This document shows positions 1 to 9,435 of a stretch of DNA of 43,973 bases, in pieces (positions within the stretch are counted from its first letter, which is position 1; each line of letters opens with the position of its first letter). The position numbers and the translations under genes were made by a program. The stretch spans positions 1 through 43,973 of the forward strand of contig AWNV01000018.1 of NCBI GenBank assembly GCA_000493965.1. The letters are read 5' to 3'. The notes under the pieces are model-generated. The model was not told where the DNA came from and searched no databases. It was given only the letters and a program-made list of their open reading frames with translations. This DNA is from Candidatus Aminicenans sakinawicola JGI OTU-1. GTDB taxonomy: Bacteria; Acidobacteriota; Aminicenantia; Aminicenantales; Aminicenantaceae.

Positions 1-66
1 CTTTTTCTTCATATATTCCATATCTTATAGTTTTACTTAAATAAATCTCTATTTTGTAATATTTTT

Positions 67-501
67 CTATGTCTTGAATTTTTTCAGTTTTTCTTTTAAC
101 TCGACATTCTCCCTGAAGAGCACACTTTTTTCCATTATCGTTTTTAAGATAACATTGAGTTCGGAAGAATTAATAGGCTTGCGCAAAAAATATGACGCGC
201 CCAAATTCAAAGAATCTACAGCCAAATCAAATTCTTTGTAACCACTCATCATAACTACAGGTATTTCAGGATATTTCTTTTTAATCCATTCTAGAAGTAA
301 TAAACCATCTTTATTTGCATCATCATTTTCATCTAATCTAATATCAAGTAAGATAATTTCTATGTCATTGGAAACTTTATTTCTGGCATCTTCAAGCGAT
401 GTTGAGGTAATAACACTAAATTTATTTTCCAGAATAGCCTTGAGAGATTTTAAATATTCTTCAATGTCATCAACTATCAATATCTTTGGTTCCTTGGACA
501 T
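67..501 (-). CDS. CheY-like response regulator receiver protein
   Basis: This is a stand-alone receiver domain of 144 residues. The acidic pocket is D11/D12, the phospho-acceptor is D53 in a 'LLDIRL' strand, S86 follows strand 4 in 'VVMMSGY', and K108 lies in 'FLRKP', so every residue needed for phosphotransfer is present. The last 25 residues are rich in E, K and L and probably form a short coiled coil; there is no DNA-binding or enzymatic output domain. It is the only canonical receiver in the run of receiver-like genes upstream of it, and it is separated from them by 95 bp that contain their own promoter. It could be the phosphate shuttle or sink of that pathway (inference). An AGAGG element 6 nt before the ATG supports the start. 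Confidence 0.9.
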   Translation of the reverse strand: MSKEPKILIVDDIEEYLKSLKAILENKFSVITSTSLEDARNKVSNDIEIILLDIRLDENDDANKDGLLLLEWIKKKYPEIPVVMMSGYKEFDLAVDSLNLGASYFLRKPINSSELNVILKTIMEKSVLFRENVELKEKLKKFKT

Positions 502-517
502 CTAAGCCTCTACTCTG

Positions 518-546
518 ATTTTATATTTTATTTCAATTTTTGGCAA
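518..546 (-). promoter_or_regulatory. Predicted sigma-70 promoter of the CheY-like gene
   Basis: On the minus strand, TTGCCA (546-541) and TAAAAT (523-518) are separated by exactly 17 nt. Transcription would start near 511, giving a leader of roughly ten bases that still includes the GAGG ribosome-binding element. It is the only sizeable gap in the downstream half of the operon, so the single-domain receiver may be expressed independently of the upstream genes. Confidence 0.5.
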
Positions 547-596
547 TTATAAAAATTTTCGCACATTACACGTTTCTGTAATATATAATAATTTGA

Positions 597-1061
597 TTAA
601 TTTTTATTGTGATAATCATGATGATAGTGGAAAGGTTTTCCCCCAAGAATAGGCAATAATCTTTCAAGCCGTTGAAATTCCCCAATAGTAGGCGGCAAGT
701 TTTCTATTACCTGTTTAATCTTACTGGATAACTTTGTTTTAGAGGGAATAGTAAACCAAAACCTCCCTTCTACTGGAAAAGTTTCTGGCGTATCTGAAGT
801 AAAAAACAAAAGAGAACAGGTATTTCCGGCAAATTTTTTTACTGTACGGAAACCTTCAGGATTATTAATATCTTCAGGATTAAATGCTTCTGCAATCCAT
901 AGTTGTGAAGAAAGCATCTCAGGTCTCATTGTTTCCGGCTGTCCCAGCTTTGCCTTAAAAATATCTGTAATTTGCTCAGAAAAAACAAAGTAAAGATATC
1001 TTTCAAGCGAAACATTAAAATCGTCGCTTCCGGTTAAAACTGTTACTTTCATATTAACCAT
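597..1061 (-). CDS. Small degenerate receiver-like protein
   Basis: Hypothetical protein of about 155 residues. It opens with a hydrophobic strand followed by acidic residues ('VTVLTGSDD'), has a second strand with an acidic residue about 60 residues later ('LWIAEAF'), and a third ('SLLFFTSD'). This is the alpha/beta spacing of a CheY-like receiver, but without the canonical Asp or Lys. The C-terminus is His-rich ('HYHHDYHNK'). I prefer the ATG at 1061: GGAG lies 5 nt upstream, and this start overlaps the stop codon of the preceding gene, as in translational coupling. Longer starts up to 1085 are possible. The function is unknown, and membership in the receiver superfamily is my structural guess. 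Confidence 0.6.
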   Translation of the reverse strand: MVNMKVTVLTGSDDFNVSLERYLYFVFSEQITDIFKAKLGQPETMRPEMLSSQLWIAEAFNPEDINNPEGFRTVKKFAGNTCSLLFFTSDTPETFPVEGRFWFTIPSKTKLSSKIKQVIENLPPTIGEFQRLERLLPILGGKPFHYHHDYHNKN

Positions 1062-3597
1062 TAGCGCTCCAGTTGACTGTATCAATTACTTTACCTTCAG
1101 TATTAATGAGAGTTATCTTAACATTATTCAAGCATTGCTTAAGAATATGTTTTGCTCCTTCAAGTTCTTTCTTTATATAACAATTTTTACCTATAATTCT
1201 ATCATAGACAGATTGTTCCTTTTTACCTCTCTCTCTAACCTTCATTTTTTCAAGGTCTTCTACTTCTTTATCTGTAGTAAGATTAATATCAAAACACAAA
1301 TTTCCTTTGTATATAAAATCTATCTTTTTCACACTTGAATGTAAATTGAAATGAGTAGGCTGAAGAGCAATAAAAGAGGCATAATCAACCAGAGATTTAT
1401 AATTGATAATTTTTTTACCATCCTTTAACAAATCATCTGGTAAATTCAGTTGAGTAAACTCTCCGGATTTAATTTTTTCTAAAACATCCTGGTAAAAAGT
1501 TTTTACAAAAATTGCAGCCACGGGATCACTAAGATCTTTTAACAGATTAAATAACTCAGTTTTCATTTTTTTGAACTGATATTCAGCATCATTTTTTATC
1601 ACCGTTTCTTTCAATTCTTTTTCAGTAACACCCCCAACCCTTATGCTTCTTATATCTATACTATCAATAAATCTAAAGAGAGCAGTTAGTGTTAAAAATC
1701 TCTCTTTAGAATCTATTTTCTCCTTTAGTTTATTTTGCAAACTATTACCTACAGTATCATTAAAATTCTCGCACTTATTCTTTAATTCACTAATTCTAAG
1801 CCGTTTATTTAAAACTCTTTCAAGAGTAAGAATATTTTTATCATTTTTACCTCTATCAATGAAATACTCTAATGGAATAGATTTTTTATCTTCCATTAAT
1901 TTTTTATACTCAGTCCAATCAAGAGGGGTGTTGCTTTTGTGATACATTGCAATAAGTGCAATCATTTCTGTGGTTGTTAATTTTTCCAATTCTCGGTTAT
2001 AGATCATTTCAATAGCTGAAACCTGAGAAAAATCAATAGAATTATGGTCATAATAATCATCTACATCGACTTTATTTGGCTTATTACCACTTATTTCATT
2101 GATTCTGAGGTCTTTAATTCTGAAAATCTCCGGATACCTTAAAATAAGTTCTCCTGATAAATATCCATGATTATCTCTAATTAGATGAGGCTCCCCATAA
2201 TTATCATTTCCCTTATGCCCTATATCATGCAGCCATATAGCCATACAGAAGGCATAAAGTAAATCATCATCTTCTCCAAAAATCCCTTGTTTCGTTTTTT
2301 CCTTTATAAGCGGTATCAAGACTTGATTCATATAATTCCAATCATCAAGGGTATGCTTGTAGGAGTGGTCTATCATGTGATAGCATTTATCACCAAAACA
2401 TAATAGGTTCTTCTTAAATTTCCAATATCTTATATTGCCTATTAAGTTTTTCTTGTATTTATTTTCTTTTAAATATAGAATGATTTTTCCCAATTCCTCA
2501 ATATAAGTGTAATAGACAAATGGCAGAGAGAAAATTTGATTTTTTAAGATATAATAGTCAGCACCTTCTTTTATTGCATCTTTAATTATACTAAAATCAT
2601 CACTTACACTTAGAGCAAACGAAGGAACATGCGGAAATTTACTAGTTAAAATCTGCATTATTTCAATACCACTTGGTACATCCTCACCCAAAAAGATATC
2701 TACAAGGATACATTCAAAATCCTTATTAATATCTTTTGTAACAATTTCTCCAGAACCATTTTTTTTAACATTTATTGTAAATTCTTTATCTTTTTTAACT
2801 TTAGATAACCTTGAATATAAATTATTGAAATTTGAATCATAATAATAAGTCTCTATAATACTTGAACATGATCCTATTATTTCTTCGAGGGTAGTATTTT
2901 TTTTAAAAATTTCTTTAAACCTAGTATCTATCTCATTTATATACCGTTTTATATTATTATCAATGATCAAAACATGCTTTATATTACTACCATTTTTATT
3001 ATTCTTTATTACTTTTATTAATCCAGCAAGTAGATTTGACATCTGGTGCAGAAATCTAGACTGTTCAGCAGTTTCATGTCCTATTGAATATTTTTCCGCC
3101 ATATCTTCAGTTGTAAAGTATCTGCCAGCGATTTTAATAAAGTAGTATGGGTCCTTCAAATTTTCATTTAACAATAAGTTTTTCTTAATTTTCCTTGTAA
3201 GTCTACTGATAGTATCAAATATACTTTTAATATTTTCTAAATTTAGTTTGTATTCGTAATCTTGCTTTGGAATCCACATTAATTCTGGTTTAAAAGGAGC
3301 ACTCACATACCCGATTCTCTCCGGGAACAATTTATACAAAAATTTCCACTCTGTTATTTTTTTAAGATACTCATCACTATCTTCATAGATTTCTTTCAAT
3401 CTAAAATCATGCTCTTTGCCTACCACAATCATTAGAGGTAAAGAAAGAATATTTTGACTTATTATTTCTCCTATATTTCCTGTTTCATCATTTACAAGAA
3501 ATTTAATATCGATATGTTCAATCTCTTCTTCTTTCCAATCCCAAACATATCGAAAATATCTTTTAGTAGATTTTACTACTTCACTAATGTCAATCAT
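1054..3597 (-). CDS. Receiver-HD phosphohydrolase fusion protein
   Basis: Large protein of 847 residues. Residues 1-180 have no recognisable domain. A short helix around 181-197 ('LHQMSNLLAGLI') resembles the H-box helix of histidine kinases, with H184 in the phospho-His position. Residues about 207-370 form a receiver: D213 in 'LIIDNN', acceptor D300 in 'CILVDIF' and K352 in 'YYILKN', with a 50-60 residue insertion between strands 1 and 3. Residues about 415-690 form an HD-type metal phosphohydrolase: 'HSYKH' at 421-425, the HD pair H457/D458 in 'WLHDIGHKG', and H477 in 'RDNHGYLSG'. A later 'FRFIDSIDI' helix resembles the LRLADALDI helix of HD domains in conflict-type proteins. The substrate could be a nucleotide or phosphorylated messenger and is unknown. 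The start has AGAGGA upstream. The gene lies 15 bp after the previous one. Confidence 0.8.
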   Translation of the reverse strand: MIDISEVVKSTKRYFRYVWDWKEEEIEHIDIKFLVNDETGNIGEIISQNILSLPLMIVVGKEHDFRLKEIYEDSDEYLKKITEWKFLYKLFPERIGYVSAPFKPELMWIPKQDYEYKLNLENIKSIFDTISRLTRKIKKNLLLNENLKDPYYFIKIAGRYFTTEDMAEKYSIGHETAEQSRFLHQMSNLLAGLIKVIKNNKNGSNIKHVLIIDNNIKRYINEIDTRFKEIFKKNTTLEEIIGSCSSIIETYYYDSNFNNLYSRLSKVKKDKEFTINVKKNGSGEIVTKDINKDFECILVDIFLGEDVPSGIEIMQILTSKFPHVPSFALSVSDDFSIIKDAIKEGADYYILKNQIFSLPFVYYTYIEELGKIILYLKENKYKKNLIGNIRYWKFKKNLLCFGDKCYHMIDHSYKHTLDDWNYMNQVLIPLIKEKTKQGIFGEDDDLLYAFCMAIWLHDIGHKGNDNYGEPHLIRDNHGYLSGELILRYPEIFRIKDLRINEISGNKPNKVDVDDYYDHNSIDFSQVSAIEMIYNRELEKLTTTEMIALIAMYHKSNTPLDWTEYKKLMEDKKSIPLEYFIDRGKNDKNILTLERVLNKRLRISELKNKCENFNDTVGNSLQNKLKEKIDSKERFLTLTALFRFIDSIDIRSIRVGGVTEKELKETVIKNDAEYQFKKMKTELFNLLKDLSDPVAAIFVKTFYQDVLEKIKSGEFTQLNLPDDLLKDGKKIINYKSLVDYASFIALQPTHFNLHSSVKKIDFIYKGNLCFDINLTTDKEVEDLEKMKVRERGKKEQSVYDRIIGKNCYIKKELEGAKHILKQCLNNVKITLINTEGKVIDTVNWSANG

Positions 3598-3612
3598 ATT
3601 TTATATTCCTCT

Positions 3613-4872
3613 TTACTTATAAAGGTTTTCTCTAATTTTATGAAGACAATCATCTAGTGCACAGAACCAGTCGTTAAAAGATTCAATAGGTTTATCTATA
3701 CTACCAATGGAGAATTGCTTTTCTTTTCCTTCTTCATCAAGCAATTTATGGGACTGAAAGAAATTAAGGATTTCACTAACATTATCGTATTTCTTATTTT
3801 GAATTCTGCAATCTAACAGGCACATAAATTGGAAGATTGGAGAATTGGTATCATTTGTGGGCTGTAAGTTCGTAACTAGCCCAGCAAGAGTGAGAAGCGT
3901 TTGCTCAAATTTTCCAATTTCTTCTATTTTTTTATTTAATTTCTCTATCTCTTTATATTTCCCTTTAACTTCATGCCATTCTTTTATCAAATCATTATTG
4001 ACTTTTTCCCGTTTTTCAATCAATTCAAGAACCGATTCTTTACCATTCATAAACTCTTTTACTTCTTTAGAACAATCCACTGGCTTTGCATCCTCACTGC
4101 ACGGGTCATTTAACTCCGAACCCTGAACCCCAAAATCAAAACCCGTAATCATATATTGCAAAACTGCCAGTTTCTGTCGATAGGATGTGTATGTGGGATT
4201 GTTATTTTGGTCTTTTGTTTTATCCTTTTTATCTTCTAGGACATCTTCAAGGTATTTACAAGCAGCATCCTTCCTTCCATCATTATAACATTCTCTTATT
4301 CCCTGCAAATCAATATCCAGTGGTAACCAGAGATGAGCAATGCTGTGTTTGAGGAGAGATAACTGTTGGACATGTATTTCTAGTGGGATTCCCCAGAAAT
4401 TTTTCTGTATGTTCGGTTTATCTATTGCTGTTCTAATACCGCTTAATAGATAGACTATCTGCGTTTTCGTATACCATTGAAGAAACCTATTTTGTTTCCT
4501 TAACTCATTTAGAACCGAATCTACTGGCAAATCACGTGTAAATAGGAAACACCAATAATTATTGCTACACTCTTTTATCAATTCCTCACCAGCTATATCG
4601 CTAATTCCTATAAATATTCTATCGAATGCAATAAATATGATCTCTTCTTTTCTCCAACTCTCTAACTGGGATTTAATTTTTTCCTTCAAATTTTGCAAAT
4701 CAGTAGCAGTATCTTGACCGACCTCCACTTTTATTCCAACTTCTTTTTCAAATTTCATTTTAACTTCTTTTTTAATGTTTTCAAATGAATTCATATCGTC
4801 TTCAAAGAACGCCAAAATGAGACTAGATCCCTTATGGGAAAAGGAAAACTTAAGCCAATAATAAATAGCCAT
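3613..4872 (-). CDS. Hypothetical protein with degenerate receiver-like N-terminus
   Basis: Unrecognised 419-residue protein. The first 130 residues follow a receiver-like pattern: a strand ending in acidic residues ('LILAFFEDDMN', E24-D26), a strand 'IIFIAFD' with D84 where a phospho-acceptor would sit, and a strand 'CFLFTRD'. The Lys of strand 5 is not evident. Residues about 130-260 are helical with several Trp and Cys residues. A charged coiled-coil-like stretch around 275-320 is followed by a C-terminal helical segment. Its ATG directly follows the TAA of the upstream gene (TAAATG), so the two are almost certainly translated together. No enzyme motif is visible. Confidence 0.7.
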   Translation of the reverse strand: MAIYYWLKFSFSHKGSSLILAFFEDDMNSFENIKKEVKMKFEKEVGIKVEVGQDTATDLQNLKEKIKSQLESWRKEEIIFIAFDRIFIGISDIAGEELIKECSNNYWCFLFTRDLPVDSVLNELRKQNRFLQWYTKTQIVYLLSGIRTAIDKPNIQKNFWGIPLEIHVQQLSLLKHSIAHLWLPLDIDLQGIRECYNDGRKDAACKYLEDVLEDKKDKTKDQNNNPTYTSYRQKLAVLQYMITGFDFGVQGSELNDPCSEDAKPVDCSKEVKEFMNGKESVLELIEKREKVNNDLIKEWHEVKGKYKEIEKLNKKIEEIGKFEQTLLTLAGLVTNLQPTNDTNSPIFQFMCLLDCRIQNKKYDNVSEILNFFQSHKLLDEEGKEKQFSIGSIDKPIESFNDWFCALDDCLHKIRENLYK

Positions 4873-6516
4873 TTATAACTCCTCTGCAAGACCTTCCAAA
4901 ATAAAGCCGTTAGTATGGATCATCATATTTCTAAAGGCGATACCGTAGCGATCTCTAAACTCAGAATTCATACCTATTTCTATAAGCTGCTGTGAAGTAT
5001 CTCTTTTCATTTGGTAAACCTTACCTTTACTAAATGAATATGCGTTAAAATATCGAGGAGCTTTTTTGAAGAAAGTATTCCAATCTTCTTTTGAAGAGTT
5101 CACTACCCCTCTTGCATTATTTTCATTTATTGCCTCTTTCTGCAGTAATACCACACAAAACTTTCTTAACTTCACCGCTTTTTCTTTATCTACGAGTTTG
5201 ATTTTCTCCTCCCTAGCAAACTTGCTAATATAAATCAACCTATTGGTTGGATTATATGCAATCTGTTGATTGTCTAAATTTTCACGTATTTGCTTAAGGT
5301 CATCCAAATATATCCACTGGATTAGACTTCCATTAAACTCAATCTCTGTAGAAATAAGTTTAATCTGCTTTATTTTAACATCCTTAATGCCAGGATATAC
5401 GTCGTTACCATTGAAAATCCTACCAGAGTTTATCCACTTGAAACGGCAAACCTTTTTTAACCTATTAAGCTGTGTATTATTATAAGATGATTCATTATAA
5501 AAATTCTTCCAATTTTCATAAAATTCCTTAGGGATTTTTATCCCTTTCCAAAAAGATCCTGGGTTACCAATAGCTATATCATTATCGAAATTGAAGAAGT
5601 AATTAAGGTTATTCTTTGCTCTTTTGCTTACATTTTCCCACTCTTCCGGAAGGAAATGAAGTACTTCTATTTTATCTAATACTCCATAGAATAAAATAAT
5701 TCCACGAGACATATTTTTCTCTAAAAGTAAACCATATAGTGATTCTAAGAATTTCTCCTTTTCACCGTTAAGGCGGATGAGAGGAAATAATGTGGATATA
5801 TTGACCTTATTCTCTTTGGCTTCTAGTTCAAATTCTTTTTTAAATTTTTCATTACTTATGCACTGAATAAGCTCCTTTAATTTTTCTTCGTCAAAGTGGA
5901 ATTTCACTATTTCCAGCCCCTTCTTCCTAATTATTTCTGGTACTCTGTCTTTGATCTCTTCCCAAGGTTTAAGTAATCCTATCAGATCAGGATTATATCT
6001 GCAGAGTTGGGAAACAAGGACAAATCCTCCTAAACGGGTTAAGAGATTAGAGAAATATCCAGTATAAGGAACAACAATAACTCTCTCCCCGTATTTTGCC
6101 CATTTGTAAGCGTCTCCCATTAGAAAAAGGGGTAAAAATGTAAATCCTTCCAGTTCAGGAAGAATAGAATACTTCCTCTTTTTCCTATTTTCTTCTATTT
6201 TTTCAAATTCAAATTTAAATCCCCATTGCCTTTCTTTTACACATTCCATTTTTTGGATTACAAAATCAAAATCTATGAAAATAATGTCATATTCATGATA
6301 AAAATTCTTTGCAAATTTTGTTATTTTTTCTAATCTTTTCCAGTCATCATATGGTAGGCTTCCATCTTTTATTAGCTCTTCTAATAAACTACAAAAATTC
6401 TGATGGTTAGTAATTTCTATTAGCTTTTCTCCTTTTATTTCTCTTAAATCGGAGTAGCTCTCCTCTAATTGGCGCATATCATCGATCATAGCAATCTTTA
6501 TCTTCCTTAAAGCCAT
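4873..6516 (-). CDS. Large protein with N-terminal receiver-like domain
   Basis: Unrecognised 547-residue protein. The N-terminal 190 residues resemble a receiver with a large insertion: an acidic pair D12/D13 after the first strand ('IAMIDDM'), then 'IIFIDFDF' with D82 as the likely acceptor equivalent, then a hydrophobic strand 'VIVVPYTG'. The remaining 350 residues have no family signature I recognise; they are rich in aromatic and basic residues ('FKWINSGRIF', 'APRYFNAYSF'), as is common in sensor or nucleic-acid-binding domains. A strong GAGGAGG site lies 4 nt before the ATG, and the start overlaps the 3' end of the preceding gene by 10 nt. It could be a response regulator with a novel output domain (inference). 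Confidence 0.7.
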   Translation of the reverse strand: MALRKIKIAMIDDMRQLEESYSDLREIKGEKLIEITNHQNFCSLLEELIKDGSLPYDDWKRLEKITKFAKNFYHEYDIIFIDFDFVIQKMECVKERQWGFKFEFEKIEENRKKRKYSILPELEGFTFLPLFLMGDAYKWAKYGERVIVVPYTGYFSNLLTRLGGFVLVSQLCRYNPDLIGLLKPWEEIKDRVPEIIRKKGLEIVKFHFDEEKLKELIQCISNEKFKKEFELEAKENKVNISTLFPLIRLNGEKEKFLESLYGLLLEKNMSRGIILFYGVLDKIEVLHFLPEEWENVSKRAKNNLNYFFNFDNDIAIGNPGSFWKGIKIPKEFYENWKNFYNESSYNNTQLNRLKKVCRFKWINSGRIFNGNDVYPGIKDVKIKQIKLISTEIEFNGSLIQWIYLDDLKQIRENLDNQQIAYNPTNRLIYISKFAREEKIKLVDKEKAVKLRKFCVVLLQKEAINENNARGVVNSSKEDWNTFFKKAPRYFNAYSFSKGKVYQMKRDTSQQLIEIGMNSEFRDRYGIAFRNMMIHTNGFILEGLAEEL

Positions 6517-8636
6517 GGTGCCTCCTCTTTTATAGAAAGGGAAACTGTATATTTGTCATCATAATAACTTGTCTTATAATCGAACGCAGCCCTTTTAGCT
6601 AACTGCTTGTTGAATTTTATTCCTCCTGATTTCAGCTTTCGAGGTCCACTAGATTTATTTTCGATATCTATAGACTTTATTATATATTTTTCATTTTGGT
6701 GAGTTTCACTTTTACATCGTGCGATGACTTTTTCACAATTTTGTGCCTTGTGTTTAAACACATTTAAAAAACTTTCTACTAAAATAAACTCCAACGCCTT
6801 AATCTGATATTGTTCTAATGTAACATAGAGTGGGGTTGAGAGTTCGGGAACATTAGATTCAATTTTCCCCTTAACGTCAGGTGAAATCTCATCTTTTATC
6901 GACAGGTCAGGGATAATTTTTTCATATTTTTCTTTTCGATTGTTGTTCTCCTCTACCTCTAATGTTAACCCCAATGGAAGGATTTTTTCCCCCTTTCCCC
7001 ATTGATATGGGCCTTCCCCATCCCATTTTTTATCTCTATTTAAGTCAAGCGCAGCCGTAAGATTATAGATAAATGCGAAAGCATCTACAATCCTTTCGGG
7101 TAAATTCACATCTTTTTTTTCGGTTAATTTTTGCTCTTTCTCTATGTCGGCTATTAACCGGAAACTAAGTAATAAATCACCTTGGAACTTGTAAAGAAGA
7201 GAAAGCGATCTCCAGCCTACCATTCCTTCTTCGCATAGCTCTTCAATTTTTCTATCCAGCGGTATTCTACGCATGTTAAAAATTGTGTTCTTAGCCAGAT
7301 GGGAGATAATCTTTGTCATTTCTTGGAGTTCCTTTGCTCGTCCGCTCTCTTCTACTATTTTTCGAATCGCATCACTATTTCTCTTAAAGTCATTAAAGAG
7401 TGAAATATTTTTAGGCTTTTCTTCACTTAACGGTTTTGGTAATTCTGCTTCTTCGTATAACATAAACTTCAAAGTTGAAAAATTCTGATCCGGAAGTAAG
7501 CTTTCAGTAAAAGATATTTTTATACGATAAGCCACCTTGTTTGCAAATCTTTCTAAAAGTTCCCTATTAAAAGAATTCAATTTCTTCATAACAGGAAGCC
7601 GTAAAGCAATCAAGAATCTATTCATAATACTTTCGTTCAATGGAACATACAGTACTTTGTAGTTAGTTGGGCACCATATTTTTTCTTCAATTTTATGAAG
7701 TTCTTTGGGATATTTTTTCCCAATTTCTTCTTTGTGGTCTTTGGCTATCTCTTCACTTAGAGGGTTCCCTACCTGTGTAACTCCAGTGACCATAGCGAAA
7801 CCTGATTGGTAGTACTCAGGCGGATAACCATCATCTCTAAGAATATCAAAAGGAGAGCGAGATAAGTCTTTTTGCAACTTATTCAAAGCTGTTTTCTGCC
7901 ATGAGCGTGGATGATATTTTATTTGGAATTCATTACCCTTTCTATTTAGGCTTAAGAAAAATCCATCTAAACAATCTTGCAACCTCATAATACTGAGAGA
8001 TATTATTAAGGTGTGATCAGCAAGCGAGTTAAAGAGCCAGTTAGGATTATATGCTCGATCCTCGTTTTGTAGTATACGGCTTTCTACCGGTTTTAATTTC
8101 TTCTGAATTGCTTTATAATTTTCTATTATTTTTAGTATGGAATCATATACTTCCTTAAGTATTTCTTTCAGATCCTTATTTTCAAAGATATTATTACTTT
8201 TACACAGTGCGTAGTAATTTATCATTTTCTCTTTTATTTCGAATTTCCCTTCCAATTTAACCGGTTCATCTCCCACCTCAGCTATGAACCACGGGATATT
8301 GTCTTTACCGTATTTCTCAATAAGTGCGTTGGGAATTTTTTTTGTCTCTTCTTCTGTCTTAAGTTTATTTATAACTTCTTCTGTGAATAGTTTTTCTAAC
8401 TTTGTTTTTAAAAATGATTCGAGGACATGGTATCTATTATTGCTATCATTACTAAGCACGATAAGAGGTATCCCCCAAGGACGAAGCTTAGTGGTAGCAA
8501 ATCTCACCACAAGGGGATGCAAACACTTAAAGAGATTCTCTTCATCATCAACAGCGGTTAAGGACACGAAAATCTCGGAGGCCAACATCTCAGAAATTAT
8601 TTCGGTCTTAAGGAAGTTAATTATTTCATTTTTCAT
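6507..8636 (-). CDS. Atypical GHKL (histidine-kinase-like) ATPase protein
   Basis: Cytoplasmic 709-residue protein without membrane segments. The final 100 residues resemble a GHKL/HATPase_c domain: an N-box-like helix 'VESFLNVFKH', a strand ending in Asn where the D-x-G box is expected ('IDIENKS'), and a Gly-containing loop followed by a helix ('SGGIKFNKQLAKRA') leading to the last strands. The DxG Asp is missing, so it may be a weak or non-catalytic kinase. Residues 1-600 are largely helical and unrecognised; no clear H-box was found. The ATG has AGGAG at good spacing and overlaps the methyltransferase gene. Together with the downstream receiver-like genes it would be the input module of a divergent phosphorelay (inference). 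Confidence 0.65.
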   Translation of the reverse strand: MKNEIINFLKTEIISEMLASEIFVSLTAVDDEENLFKCLHPLVVRFATTKLRPWGIPLIVLSNDSNNRYHVLESFLKTKLEKLFTEEVINKLKTEEETKKIPNALIEKYGKDNIPWFIAEVGDEPVKLEGKFEIKEKMINYYALCKSNNIFENKDLKEILKEVYDSILKIIENYKAIQKKLKPVESRILQNEDRAYNPNWLFNSLADHTLIISLSIMRLQDCLDGFFLSLNRKGNEFQIKYHPRSWQKTALNKLQKDLSRSPFDILRDDGYPPEYYQSGFAMVTGVTQVGNPLSEEIAKDHKEEIGKKYPKELHKIEEKIWCPTNYKVLYVPLNESIMNRFLIALRLPVMKKLNSFNRELLERFANKVAYRIKISFTESLLPDQNFSTLKFMLYEEAELPKPLSEEKPKNISLFNDFKRNSDAIRKIVEESGRAKELQEMTKIISHLAKNTIFNMRRIPLDRKIEELCEEGMVGWRSLSLLYKFQGDLLLSFRLIADIEKEQKLTEKKDVNLPERIVDAFAFIYNLTAALDLNRDKKWDGEGPYQWGKGEKILPLGLTLEVEENNNRKEKYEKIIPDLSIKDEISPDVKGKIESNVPELSTPLYVTLEQYQIKALEFILVESFLNVFKHKAQNCEKVIARCKSETHQNEKYIIKSIDIENKSSGPRKLKSGGIKFNKQLAKRAAFDYKTSYYDDKYTVSLSIKEEAPWL

Positions 8637-9435
8637 AACTTTGCTCCTTTTTCCTCAAGACTATCACAAAACTTCCAACCTTAGGATCTAAAAATTTCCC
8701 ATTCCTTTCAGGCCAGACTCTATATTCTTTACCTACGACCAGGTTAGTCTGGTTTAGATGATCTCTAAATATTTTATAGGAAACCTTATATTCGTATTCA
8801 TGAATATAACCATAATATGCGACTTGTTTTATAATTCTTATAGCAGTTGATGAAGTACCTACTAATTCAAGATACTTTATAAGTTTTGAATAGAATTCAA
8901 CTATTGAGTGAGAATAATCTTCTTCATTATTGTAAACAGGTATAAAATGGTCAGCCATCAATACGTAGCCATCCGAGCGTAGATTTCTTTCTACATTCCT
9001 CAGAAATATAATTTTCTTACTGTCCTCTATATGATGATAAGCGGACCCGAGTAAAATTAAATGAGCTTTTTCCTCTGCTGTAAAAGTTAGAGCATCTTCT
9101 AAAATAAATTCAATATTAGAATGCTCTTTCAATCTTTTCCGTGTAAAATTTATGAATCGTTTATCAACATCTAATAAAATAATTTTATCAACACATATGG
9201 CAGATAGAATACTGATAGCGAATAGCCCTGTTCCAGTGCAAAAATCTATTGCTAGAATTTTCTTATCGTCAAATAATTCTTTTACTATTTCTTTAGTCTT
9301 AATGTACTGCGCCATTTCATTAACTGTATTTTGCGCCAAATCAAGATACCGTGGATGTGTTTTGTAATCAAGACGCCTCTTAAATAGTAATTTTAAGCCA
9401 GCATCTTGGGAGAATCTAATGTTCATTGTATACAA
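8626..9435 (-). CDS. Class I SAM-dependent methyltransferase
   Basis: 269 residues with a Rossmann-type methyltransferase fold. Motif I is 'AIDFCTGTGLF' around residues 60-70, the acidic residue binding the ribose is in 'ILLDVD', and motif II is 'FILEDA'. A 'GSAYHHIED' post-motif and 'LRSDGYVLMADHF' are typical of small-molecule methyltransferases of the methyltransf_25/11 type. No N6A, m5C or rRNA-specific motif is present, so a small-molecule or amino-acid-derived substrate is more likely. It overlaps the PLP enzyme gene upstream and the kinase-like gene downstream, and sits between the importer and the signalling genes; it may modify the compound that the system senses (inference). Confidence 0.85.
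   Translation of the reverse strand: MYTMNIRFSQDAGLKLLFKRRLDYKTHPRYLDLAQNTVNEMAQYIKTKEIVKELFDDKKILAIDFCTGTGLFAISILSAICVDKIILLDVDKRFINFTRKRLKEHSNIEFILEDALTFTAEEKAHLILLGSAYHHIEDSKKIIFLRNVERNLRSDGYVLMADHFIPVYNNEEDYSHSIVEFYSKLIKYLELVGTSSTAIRIIKQVAYYGYIHEYEYKVSYKIFRDHLNQTNLVVGKEYRVWPERNGKFLDPKVGSFVIVLRKKEQSYEK

Noticed and set aside
1..21. Possible start of another minus-strand gene (ATG at 21)
   Set aside because: Only seven codons are in the window and there is no clear ribosome site.
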